DNA from: Halisarca cf. caerulea
Taxonomy: Eukaryota > Porifera > Demospongiae > Chondrillida > Halisarcidae
DNA: 64,000 nucleotides
NCBI GenBank assembly: GCA_963170055.1
Contig: CAUJGJ010000236.1
Span: 39,001 to 103,000 of the forward strand
Reading direction: 5' to 3'
Numbering within the stretch: the stretch's first letter is position 1; every line of letters starts with the position of its first letter. The notes beneath the pieces are model-generated. The model was not told where the DNA came from and did not search any database. It saw only the letters and a program-made list of their open reading frames with translations. A program made the translations under genes and the position numbers. Positions 10,915 through 22,220 of this stretch are shown one piece after another.

Positions 10915-12578
10915 ATGTGTGTCCACTGCTAATGTGCGTGGTGCTAGTGCCCAATATTGGTATTAGCACCAGCATATCCAACACTACACAAATACGCCCA
11001 CAGCACTTCAAAAACTTTATGTGTGTCCACTGAGAATGTGGGTGGTGCTAGTGCCAAATATTGGTCTTAGCACCAGCATATCCAACACTACACAAATACG
11101 CCCACAGCAATTCAGAAAGGTCATGTGTGTCCACTGCTAATGTGCGTGGTGCTAGTGCCAAATTTTTGTATTAGCACCAGCATATCCAACACTACACAAA
11201 TACGCCCACAGCACTTCAGAAAGGTCATGTGTGTCCACTGGGAATGTGCGTGGTGCTAGTGCTAAATATTGGTATTAGCACCAGCATATCCAACACTACA
11301 CAAATACGCCCACAGTAGTTAAGAAACTTCATGTGTGTCCACTGGGAATGTGCTTGGTGCTAGTGCCCAATATTGGTATTAGCACCAGCATATCCAACAT
11401 TACACAAATACGCCCACAGATCTTCAGAAACTTCATGTGTGTCCACTGGGAATGTGCGTGGTGCTAGTGCCAAATATTGGTATTAGCACCAGCATATCCA
11501 ACACTACACAAATACGCCCACAGCACTTCAAAAACTTCATGTGTGTCCACTGGGAATGTGCGTGGTGCTAGTGCCAAATATTGGTATTAGCTCCAGCATA
11601 TCCAACACTACACAAATACGCCCACAGCCCTTCACAAACTTCATGTGTGTCCACTGGGAATGTGCGTGGTGCTAGTGCCCAATATTGGTATTAGCACCAG
11701 CATATCCAACACTACACAAATACGCCCACAGCACTTCACAAACTTCATGTGTGTCCACTGGGAATGTGCGTGGTGCTAGTGCCCAATATTGGTATTAGCA
11801 CCAGCATATCCAACACTACACAAATACGCCCACAGCACTTCAGAAAGGTCATGTGTGTCCACTGGGAATGTGTATGGTGCTAGTGCCAAATATTGGTATT
11901 AGCACCAGCATATCCAACACTACACAAATACGCCCACATCACTTCAGAAAGGTCATGTGTGTCCACTGGGAATGTGCGTGGATCTAGTGCTAAATTTTGG
12001 TATTAGCACCAGCATATCCAACACTACACAAATACGCCCACAGATCTTAAGAAAATCAATGTATGTCCAATGGGAATGTGGGTGGTGCTAGTGCCAAACA
12101 TTGGTATTAGCACCAGCATATCCAACACTACACAAATGCACCCACAGCACTTCAAAAACTTCATGGGTGTCCACTGGGCATGTGGGTGGTGCTAGTGCCA
12201 AATATTGGTATTAGCACCAGCAAATCCAACACTACACAAATACACCCACAGTACTTATGAAATTTCATGTGTCTCAACTATTAATGTGCATGGTGCTTTT
12301 AACAAATGTTGGTATTAGCACCTGCATATCCAACACTACTTTAATACGCTCACAGCACTTCGGAAACTTCATGTGTGTACACTGGGAATGTGTGTGGTGC
12401 TAGTTCCAAATATTGGTATTAGCACCAGCATATCCAGCACTACACAAATACGCCAACAGCACTTCAGTAACTTCATGTGTGTCCACTGGGAATGTGCATG
12501 GTTCTAGTGCCAAATATTAGTCTTAGCACCAGCTTATCCAACACTACACAAATACGCTCACAGTACTTCAGAAACTTC

Positions 12579-12680
12579 ATGTGTGTCCATTGGGAATATG
12601 TGTGGTGCTAGTGCCAAATATTGGTATTAGCAGCAGAATCCAACTCTGCAAAAATACGCCCTCAGCACTTCATAAACTTC
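12579..12680 (+). repeat. 102-bp marker monomer
   Basis: This variant reads TTAGCAGCAGAATCCAACTC where the consensus has the right hairpin arm and what follows, with a net 2-bp deletion. It also has TCCATTGGGAATATG near its start and CGCCCTCAGCACTTCATAAAC at its end. Nine copies are seen, starting at 12579, 13409, 15591, 18085, 20059, 22033, 25567, 26501 and 31074. Each interval between them is a multiple of 104 minus 2, apart from the last, which is minus 3 because of one extra 1-bp deletion near 28726. The variant therefore marks the end of successive HOR units in region 3. Confidence 0.93.
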
Positions 12681-12766
12681 ATGTGTGTCCACTAGGAATG
12701 TGCGTGGTGCTAGTGCCAAATATTGGTATTAGCACCAGCATATCCAACATTACACAAATACGCCCA

Positions 12767-13596
12767 CATCACTTCAGAAAGGTCATGTGTGTCCACTGGG
12801 AATGTGCGTGGATCTAGTGCTAAATTTTGGTATTAGCACCAGCATATCCAACACTACACAAATACGCCCACAGATCTTAAGAAAATCAATGTATGTCCAA
12901 TGGGAATGTGGGTGGTGCTAGTGCCAAACATTGGTATTAGCACCAGCATATCCAACACTACACAAATGCACCCACAGCACTTCAAAAACTTCATGGGTGT
13001 CCACTGGGCATGTGGGTGGTGCTAGTGCCAAATATTGGTATTAGCACCAGCAAATCCAACACTACACAAATACACCCACAGTACTTATGAAATTTCATGT
13101 GTCTCAACTATTAATGTGCATGGTGCTTTTAACAAATGTTGGTATTAGCACCTGCATATCCAACACTACTTTAATACGCTCACAGCACTTCGGAAACTTC
13201 ATGTGTGTACACTGGGAATGTGTGTGGTGCTAGTTCCAAATATTGGTATTAGCACCAGCATATCCAGCACTACACAAATACGCCAACAGCACTTCAGTAA
13301 CTTCATGTGTGTCCACTGGGAATGTGCATGGTTCTAGTGCCAAATATTAGTCTTAGCACCAGCTTATCCAACACTACACAAATACGCTCACAGTACTTCA
13401 GAAACTTCATGTGTGTCCATTGGGAATATGTGTGGTGCTAGTGCCAAATATTGGTATTAGCAGCAGAATCCAACTCTGCAAAAATACGCCCTCAGCACTT
13501 CATAAACTTCATGTGTGTCCACTAGGAATGTGCGTGGTGCTAGTGCCAAATATTGGTATTAGCACCAGCATATCCAACATTACACAAATACGCCCA
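12767..13596 (+). repeat. Tandem duplication of the last 8 monomers of unit 1 (830 bp)
   Basis: Matches 11937-12766 at offset 830 (8 x 104 minus the 2-bp deletion of one 102-bp monomer). It repeats GGATCTAGTGC, AGATCTTAAG (12042 and 12872), the divergent CTTTTAACAAATG monomer and the 102-bp monomer (12579 and 13409). The join falls in the tail of the monomer after the 102-bp unit, where CAGTAGTTAAG is replaced by CATCACTTCAG. That is the signature of an in-register unequal exchange. Confidence 0.94.
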
Positions 13597-15778
13597 CAGT
13601 AGTTAAGAAACTTCATGTGTGTCCACTGGGAATGTGCGTGGTGCTAGTGCCAAATATTGGTATTAGCACCAGCATATCCAACACTACACAAATACGCCCA
13701 CAGCACTTCAGAAAGGTCATGTGTTTCCACTGGGAATGTGCGTGGTGCTAGTGCCAAATATTGGTATTAGCACCAGCATATCCAACACTAAACAAATACG
13801 CCCACAGCACTTCAGAAAGGTCATGTGTGTCCACTGGGAATGTGCGTGGTGCTAGTGCCAAATATTGGTATTAGCACCAGCATATCCAACACTACACAAA
13901 TACGCCCACAGCACTTCAGAAAGGTCATGTGTGTCCACTGCTAATGTGCGTGGTGCTAGTGCCCAATATTGGTATTAGCACCAGCATATCCAACACTACA
14001 CAAATACGCCCACAGCACTTCAAAAACTTTATGTGTGTCCACTGAGAATGTGGGTGGTGCTAGTGCCAAATATTGGTCTTAGCACCAGCATATCCAACAC
14101 TACACAAATACGCCCACAGCAATTCAGAAAGGTCATGTGTGTCCACTGCTAATGTGCGTGGTGCTAGTGCCAAATTTTTGTATTAGCACCAGCATATCCA
14201 ACACTACACAAATACGCCCACAGCACTTCAGAAAGGTCATGTGTGTCCACTGGGAATGTGCGTGGTGCTAGTGCTAAATATTGGTATTAGCACCAGCATA
14301 TCCAACACTACACAAATACGCCCACAGTAGTTAAGAAACTTCATGTGTGTCCACTGGGAATGTGCTTGGTGCTAGTGCCCAATATTGGTATTAGCACCAG
14401 CATATCCAACACTACACAAATACGCCCACAGATCTTCAGAAACTTCATGTGTGTCCACTGGGAATGTGCGTGGTGCTAGTGCCAAATATTGGTATTAGCA
14501 CCAGCATATCCAACACTACACAAATACGCCCACAGCACTTCAAAAACTTCATGTGTGTCCACTGGGAATGTGCGTGGTGCTAGTGCCAAATATTGGTATT
14601 AGCTCCAGCATATCCAACACTACACAAATACGCCCACAGCCCTTCACAAACTTCATGTGTGTCCACTGGGAATGTGCGTGGTGCTAGTGCCCAATATTGG
14701 TATTAGCACCAGCATATCCAACACTACACAAATACGCCCACAGCACTTCACAAACTTCATGTGTGTCCACTGGGAATGTGCGTGGTGCTAGTGCCCAATA
14801 TTGGTATTAGCACCAGCATATCCAACACTACACAAATACGCCCACAGCACTTCAGAAAGGTCATGTGTGTCCACTGGGAATGTGTATGGTGCTAGTGCCA
14901 AATATTGGTATTAGCACCAGCATATCCAACACTACACAAATACGCCCACATCACTTCAGAAAGGTCATGTGTGTCCACTGGGAATGTGCGTGGATCTAGT
15001 GCTAAATTTTGGTATTAGCACCAGCATATCCAACACTACACAAATACGCCCACAGATCTTAAGAAAATCAATGTATGTCCAATGGGAATGTGGGTGGTGC
15101 TAGTGCCAAACATTGGTATTAGCACCAGCATATCCAACACTACACAAATGCACCCACAGCACTTCAAAAACTTCATGGGTGTCCACTGGGCATGTGGGTG
15201 GTGCTAGTGCCAAATATTGGTATTAGCACCAGCAAATCCAACACTACACAAATACACCCACAGTACTTATGAAATTTCATGTGTCTTTACTATTAATGTG
15301 CATGGTGCTTTTAACAAATGTTGGTATTAGCACCTGCATATCCAACACTACTTTAATACGCTCACAGCACTTCGGAAACTTCATGTGTGTACACTGGGAA
15401 TGTGTGTGGTGCTAGTTCCAAATATTGGTATTAGCACCAGCATATCCAGCACTACACAAAAACGCCAACAGCACTTCAGTAACTTCATGTGTGTCCACTG
15501 GGAATGTGCATGGTTCTAGTGCCAAATATTAGTCTTAGCACCAGCTTATCCAACACTACACAAATACGCTCACAGTACTTCAGAAACTTCATGTGTGTCC
15601 ATTGGGAATATGTGTGGTGCTAGTGCCAAATATTGGTATTAGCAGCAGAATCCAACTCTGCAAAAATACGCCCTCAGCACTTCATAAACTTCATGTGTGT
15701 CCACTAGGAATGTGCGTGGTGCTAGTGCCAAATATTGGTATTAGCACCAGCATATCCAACATTACACAAATACGCCCA
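13597..15778 (+). repeat. Region 3 HOR unit 2 (21 monomers, 2182 bp)
   Basis: Carries the same variant series as unit 1 without the extra 830 bp. Few private changes were noticed, for example GTCTTTACTATTAATG (about 15284) where other copies read GTCTCAACTATTAATG, and AAAACGCC near 15459. The 102-bp marker starts at 15591. Confidence 0.93.
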
Positions 15779-18272
15779 CAGTAGTTAAGAAACTTCATGT
15801 GTGTCCACTGGGAATGTGCGTGGTGCTAGTGCCAAATATTGGTATTAGCACCAGCATATCCAACACTACACAAATACGCCCACAGCACTTCAGAAAGGTC
15901 ATGTGTTTCCACTGGGAATGTGCGTGGTGCTAGTGCCAAATATTGGTATTAGCACCAGCATATCCAACACTAAACAAATACGCCCACAGCACTTCAGAAA
16001 GGTCATGTGTGTCCACTGGGAATGTGCGTGGTGCTAGTGCCAAATATTGGTATTAGCACCAGCATATCCAACACTACACAAATACGCCCACAGCACTTCA
16101 GAAAGGTCATGTGTGTCCACTGCTAATGTGCGTGGTGCTAGTGCCAAATATTGGTATTAGCACCAGCATATCCAACACTACACAAATACGCCCACAGCAC
16201 TTCAAAAACTTTATGTGTGTCCACTGAGAATGTGGGTGGTGCTAGTGCCAAATATTGGTCTTAGCACCAGCATATCCAACACTACACAAATACGCCCACA
16301 GCAATTCAGAAAGGTCATGTGTGTCCACTGCTAATGTGCGTGGTGCTAGTGCCAAATTTTTGTATTAGCACCAGCATATCCAACACTACACAAATACGCC
16401 CACAGCACTTCAGAAAGGTCATGTGTGTCCACTGGGAATGTGCGTGGTGCTAGTGCTAAATATTGGTATTAGCACCAGCATATCCAACACTACACAAATA
16501 CGCCCACAGTAGTTAAGAAACTTCATGTGTGTCCACTGGGAATGTGCTTGGTGCTAGTGCCCAATATTGGTATTAGCACCAGCATATCCAACACTACACA
16601 AATACGCCCACAGATCTTCAGAAACTTCATGTGTGTCCACTGGGAATGTGCTTGGTTCTAGTGCCTAATATTTGTATTTGCACCAGCATATCCAACACTA
16701 CACAAATACGCTCACAGCACTTCAGAAAGGTCATGTGTGTCCACTGGGAATGTGCGTGGTGCTAGTGCCAAATATTGGTATTAGCACCAGCATATCCAAC
16801 ATTACACAAATACGCCCACAGTAGTTAAGAAATTTCATGTGTGTCCACTGGGAATGTGCGTGGTGCTAGTGCCAAATATTGGTATTAGCACCAGCATATC
16901 CAACACTACACAAATACGCCCACAGCACTTCAGAAAGGTCATGTGTGTCCACTGGGAATGTGCGTGGTGCTAGTGCCAAATATTGGTATTAGCACCAGCA
17001 TATCCAACACTACACAAATACGCCCACAGCACTTCAAAAACTTCATGTGTGTCCACTGGGAATGTGCGTGGTGCTAGTGCCAAATATTGGTATTAGCTCC
17101 AGCATATCCAACACTACACAAATACGCCCACAGCCCTTCACAAACTTCATGTGTGTCCACTGGGAATGTGCGTGGTGCTAGTGCCCAATATTGGTATTAG
17201 CACCAGCATATCCAACACTACACAAATACGCCCACAGCACTTCACAAACTTCATGTGTGTCCACTGGGAATGTGCGTGGTGCTAGTGCCCAATATTGGTA
17301 TTAGCACCAGCATATCCAACACTACACAAATACGCCCACAGCACTTCAGAAAGGTCATGTGTGTCCACTGGGAATGTGTATGGTGCTAGTGCCAAATATT
17401 GGTATTAGCACCAGCATATCCAACACTACACAAATACGCCCACATCACTTCAGAAAGGTCATGTGTGTCCACTGGGAATGTGCGTGGTGCTAGTGCTAAA
17501 TTTTGGTATTAGCACCAGCATATCCAACACTACACAAATACGCCCACAGATCTTAAGAAAATCAATGTATGTCCAATGGGAATGTGGGTGGTGCTAGTGC
17601 CAAACATTGGTATTAGCACCAGCATATCCAACACTACACAAATGCACCCACAGCACTTCAAAAACTTCATGGGTGTCCACTGGGCATGTGGGTGGTGCTA
17701 GTGCCAAATATTGGTATTAGCACCAGCAAATCCAACACTACACAAATACACCCACAGTACTTATGAAATTTCATGTGTCTCAACTAGTAATGTGCATGGT
17801 GCTTTTAACAAATGTTGGTATTAGCACCTGCATATCCAACACTACTTTAATACGCTCACAGCACTTCGGAAACTTCATGTGTGTACACTGGGAATGTGTG
17901 TGGTGCTAGTTCCAAATATTGGTATTAGCACCAGCATATCCAGCACTACACAAATACGCCAACAGCACTTCAGTAACTTCATGTGTGTCCACTGGGAATG
18001 TGCATGGTTCTAGTGCCAAATATTAGTCTTAGCACCAGCTTATCCAACACTACACAAATACGCTCACAGTACTTCAGAAACTTCATGTGTGTCCATTGGG
18101 AATATGTGTGGTGCTAGTGCCAAATATTGGTATTAGCAGCAGAATCCAACTCTGCAAAAATACGCCCTCAGCACTTCATAAACTTCATGTGTGTCCACTA
18201 GGAATGTGCGTGGTGCTAGTGCCAAATATTGGTATTAGCACCAGCATATCCAACATTACACAAATACGCCCA
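15779..18272 (+). repeat. Region 3 HOR unit 3 (24 monomers, 2494 bp)
   Basis: Offset 2182 from unit 2 up to the AGATCTTCAG tail (about 16613). Then three extra monomers (312 bp) appear, and the unit-2 order resumes. The extra trio carries TGCTTGGTTCTAGTGCCTAATATTTG with TTTGCACCAGC, then a CTCACAG tail, then CATTACAC with a TAAGAAATTTC tail. The same trio recurs later in the region. GGATCTAGTGC of earlier units reads GGTGCTAGTGC here (about 17491). Confidence 0.92.
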
Positions 18273-20246
18273 CAGTAGTTAAGAAACTTCATGTGTGTCC
18301 ACTGGGAATGTGCGTGGTGCTAGTGCCAAATATTGGTATTAGCACCAGCATATCCAACACTACACAAATACGCCCACAGCACTTCAGAAAGGTCATGTGT
18401 TTCCACTGGGAATGTGCGTGGTGCTAGTGCCAAATATTGGTATTAGCACCAGCATATCCAACACTAAACAAATACGCCCACAGCACTTCAGAAAGGTCAT
18501 GTGTGTCCACTGGGAATGTGCGTGGTGCTAGTGCCAAATATTGGTATTAGCACCAGCATATCCAACACTACACAAATACGCCCACAGCACTTCAGAAAGG
18601 TCATGTGTGTCCACTGCTAATGTGCGTGGTGCTAGTGCCAAATATTGGTATTAGCACCAGCATATCCAACACTACACAAATACGCCCACAGCACTTCAAA
18701 AACTTTATGTGTGTCCACTGAGAATGTGGGTGGTGCCAGTGCCAAATATTGGTCTTAGCACCAGCATATCCAACACTACACAAATACGCCCACAGCAATT
18801 CAGAAAGGTCATGTGTGTCCACTGCTAATGTGCGTGGTGCTAGTGCCAAATTTTTGTATTTGCACCAGCATATCCAACACTACACAAATACGCCCACAGC
18901 ACTTCAGAAAGGTCATGTGTGTCCACTGGGAATGTGCGTGGTGCTAGTGCTAAATATTGGTATTAGCACCAGCATATCCAACACTACACAAATACGCCCA
19001 CAGTAGTTAAGAAACTTCATGTGTGTCCACTGGGAATGTGCTTGGTGCTAGTGCCCAATATTGGTATTAGCACCAGCATATCCAACACTACACAAATACG
19101 CCCACAGCACTTCAGAAACTTCATGTGTGTCCACTGGGAATGTGCTTGGTTCTAGTGCCTAATATTTGTATTTGCACCAGCATATCCAACACTACACAAA
19201 TACGCTCACAGCACTTCAGAAAGGTCATGTGTGTCCACTGGGAATGTGCGTGGTGCTAGTGCCAAATATTGGTATTAGCACCAGCATATCCAACATTACA
19301 CAAATACGCCCACAGTAGTTAAGAAATTTCATGTGTGTCCACTGGGAATGTGCGTGGTGCTAGTGCCAAATATTGGTATTAGCACCAGCATATCCAACAC
19401 TACACAAATACGCCCACAGCACTTCAGAAAGGTCATGTGTGTCCACTGGGAATGTGCGTGGTGCTAGTGCCAAATATTGGTATTAGCACCAGCATATCCA
19501 ACACTACACAAATACGCCCACAGCACTTCAAAAACTTCATGTGTGTCCACTGGGAATGTGCGTGGTGCTAGTGCCAAATATTGGTATTAGCTCCAGCATA
19601 TCCAACACTACACAAATACGCCCACAGCACTTCACAAACTTCATGTGTGTCCACTGGGAATGTGCGAGGTGCTAGTGCCAAATATTGGTATTAGCACCAG
19701 CATATCCAACACTACACATATACGCATACAGCACTTCAGAAAGGTCATGTGTGTCCACTGGGAATGTGCGTGGTGCTAGTGCCAAATATTGGTATTAGCA
19801 CCAGCATATCCAACACTACACAAATACGCCCACAGCACTTCAGAAAGGTCATGTGTGTCCACTGGGAATGTGCGTGGTGCTAGTGCAAAATATTTGTATT
19901 AGCACCAGCATATCCAGCACTACACAAATACGCCAACAGCACTTCAGTAACTTCATGTGTGTCCACTGGGAATGTGCATGGTTCTAGTGCCAAATATTAG
20001 TCTTAGCACCAGCTTATCCAACACTACACAAATACGCTCACAGTACTTCAGAAACTTCACGTGTGTCCATTGGGAATATGCGTGGTGCTAGTGCCAAATA
20101 TTGGTATTAGCAGCAGAATCCCACTCTGCACAAATACGCCCTCAGCACTTCATAAACTTCATGTGTGTCCACTAGGAATGTGCGTGGTGCTAGTGCCAAA
20201 TATTGGTATTAGCACCAGCATATCCAACATTACACAAATACGCCCA
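18273..20246 (+). repeat. Region 3 HOR unit 4 (19 monomers, 1974 bp)
   Basis: Begins like unit 3 (GTGTTTCC at 18397, CACTAAACAAAT, CACTGCTAATG, GGTCTTAGC) and contains the inserted trio (about 19140). It lacks the AGATCTTAAG and CTTTTAACAAATG monomers, so only the closing monomers of the unit remain before the 102-bp marker at 20059. A variant CGCATACAG tail (about 19727) appears, shared with later units. This unit looks like a deletion derivative of a 24-monomer unit. Confidence 0.88.
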
Positions 20247-22220
20247 CAGTAGTTAAGAAACTTCATGTGTGTCCACTGGGAATGTGCGTGGTGCTAGTGC
20301 CAAATATTGGTATTAGCACCAGCATATCCAACACTACACAAATACGCCCACAGTAGTTAAGAAATTTCATGTGTGTCCACTGGGAATGTGCGTGGTGCTA
20401 GTGCCAAATATTGGTATTAGCTCCAGCATATCCAACACTACACAAATCCGCCCACAGCACTTCAGAAAGGTCATGTGTGTCCACTGGGAATGTGCGTGGT
20501 GCTAGTGCCAAATATTGGTATTAGCACCAGCATATCCAACACTACACAAATACGCCCACAGCACTTCAAAAACTTCATGTGTGTCCACTGGGAATGTGCG
20601 TGGTGCTAGTGCCAAATATTGGTATTAGCACCAGCATATCCAACACTACACAAATACGCCCACAGCACTTCAGAAAGGTCATGTGTGTCCACTGGGAATG
20701 TGCGTGGTGCTAGTGCCAAATATTGGTATTAGCACCAGCATATCCAACACTACACAAATACGCCCACAGCACTTCAGAAAGGTCATGTGTGTCCACTGGG
20801 AATGTGCGTGGTGCTAGTGCAAAATATTGGTATTAGCACCAGCATATCCAACACTACACAAATACGCCCATAGCACTTTTGAAAGGTCATGTGTGTCCAC
20901 TGGGAATGTGCGTGGTGCTAGTGCCAAATATTGGTATTAGCACCAGCATATCCAACACTACACAAATACGCCCACAGCACTTCAGAAAGGTCATGTGTGT
21001 CCACTGGGAATGTGCGTGGTGCTAGTGCCCAATATTGGTATTAGCACCAGCATATCCAACACTACACAAATACGCCCACAGCACTTCAGAAACTTCATGT
21101 GTGTCCACTGGGAATGTGCTTGGTTCTAGTGCCTAATATTTGTATTTGCACCAGCATATCCAACACTACACAAATACGCTCACAGCACTTCAGAAAGGTC
21201 ATGTGTGTCCACTGGGAATGTGCGTGGTGCTAGTGCCAAATATTGGTATTAGCACCAGCATATCCAACATTACACAAATACGCCCACAGTAGTTAAGAAA
21301 TTTCATGTGTGTCCACTGGGAATGTGCGTGGTGCTAGTGCCAAATATTGGTATTAGCACCAGCATATCCAACACTACACAAATACGCCCACAGCACTTCA
21401 GAAAGGTCATGTGTGTCCACTGGGAATGTGCGTGGTGCTAGTGCCAAATATTGGTATTAGCACCAGCATATCCAACACTACACAAATACGCCCACAGCAC
21501 TTCAAAAACTTCATGTGTGTCCACTGGGAATGTGCGTGGTGCTAGTGCCAAATATTGGTATTAGCTCCAGCATATCCAACACTACACAAATACGCCCACA
21601 GCACTTCACAAACTTCATGTGTGTCCACTGGGAATGTGCGTGGTGCTAGTGCCAAATATTGGTATTAGCACCAGCATATCCAACACTACACAAATACGCA
21701 TACAGCACTTCAGAAAGGTCATGTGTGTCCACTGGGAATGTGCGTGGTGCTAGTGCCAAATATTGGTATTAGCACCAGCATATCCAACACTACACAAATA
21801 CGCCCACAGCACTTCAGAAAGGTCATGTGTGTCCACTGGGAATGTGCGTGGTGATAGTGCAAAATATTTGTATTAGCACCAGCATATCCAGCACTACACA
21901 AATACGCCAACAGCACTTCAGTAACTTCATGTGTGTCCACTGGGAATGTGCATGGTTCTAGTGCCAAATATTAGTCTTAGCACCAGCTTATCCAACACTA
22001 CACAAATACGCTCACAGTACTTCAGAAACTTCACGTGTGTCCATTGGGAATATGCGTGGTGCTAGTGCCAAATATTGGTATTAGCAGCAGAATCCCACTC
22101 TACACAAATACGCCCTCAGCACTTCATAAACTTCATGTGTGTCCACTAGGAATGTGCGTGGTGCTAGTGCCAAATATTGGTATTAGCACCAGCATATCCA
22201 ACATTACACAAATACGCCCA
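20247..22220 (+). repeat. Region 3 HOR unit 5 (19 monomers, 1974 bp)
   Basis: Same length as unit 4 but a different order at the start: two type B tails in a row, AGCTCCAGC, then near-consensus type A copies, a CATAGCACTTTTGAAAGG tail (20870), the trio (21118) and the CGCATACAG tail (21699). The 102-bp monomer at 22033 closes it. About 1.9 kb of it (from ~20340) recurs at offset 3534 inside unit 6. Confidence 0.88.

Larger units (their letters stand above)
10585..12766 (+). repeat. Region 3 HOR unit 1 (21 monomers, 2182 bp)
   Basis: Starts at a CAGTAGTTAAG tail and ends after a 102-bp marker monomer. Its order of variants is repeated at offset 3012 (13597-15778): GTGTTTCC (10711), CACTAAACAAAT, CACTGCTAATG, CACTGAGAATGTGGG, GGTCTTAGC, AATTTTTGTATT, AGATCTTCAG, AGCTCCAGC, CAGCCCTTCAC, GTGTATGG, CACATCACTTC, GGATCTAGTGC, AGATCTTAAG, a strongly divergent monomer (GTCTCAACTATTAATGTGC then GGTGCTTTTAACAAATG) and the 102-bp monomer. 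The last eight monomers are duplicated in the next block. Confidence 0.92.

Noticed and set aside
10900..10920. Hammerhead ribozyme, as found in some satellites, from GAAA followed by GTC at the monomer junction
   Set aside because: The conserved CUGANGA box is missing on both strands and GAAA and GTC are too close to enclose a stem.
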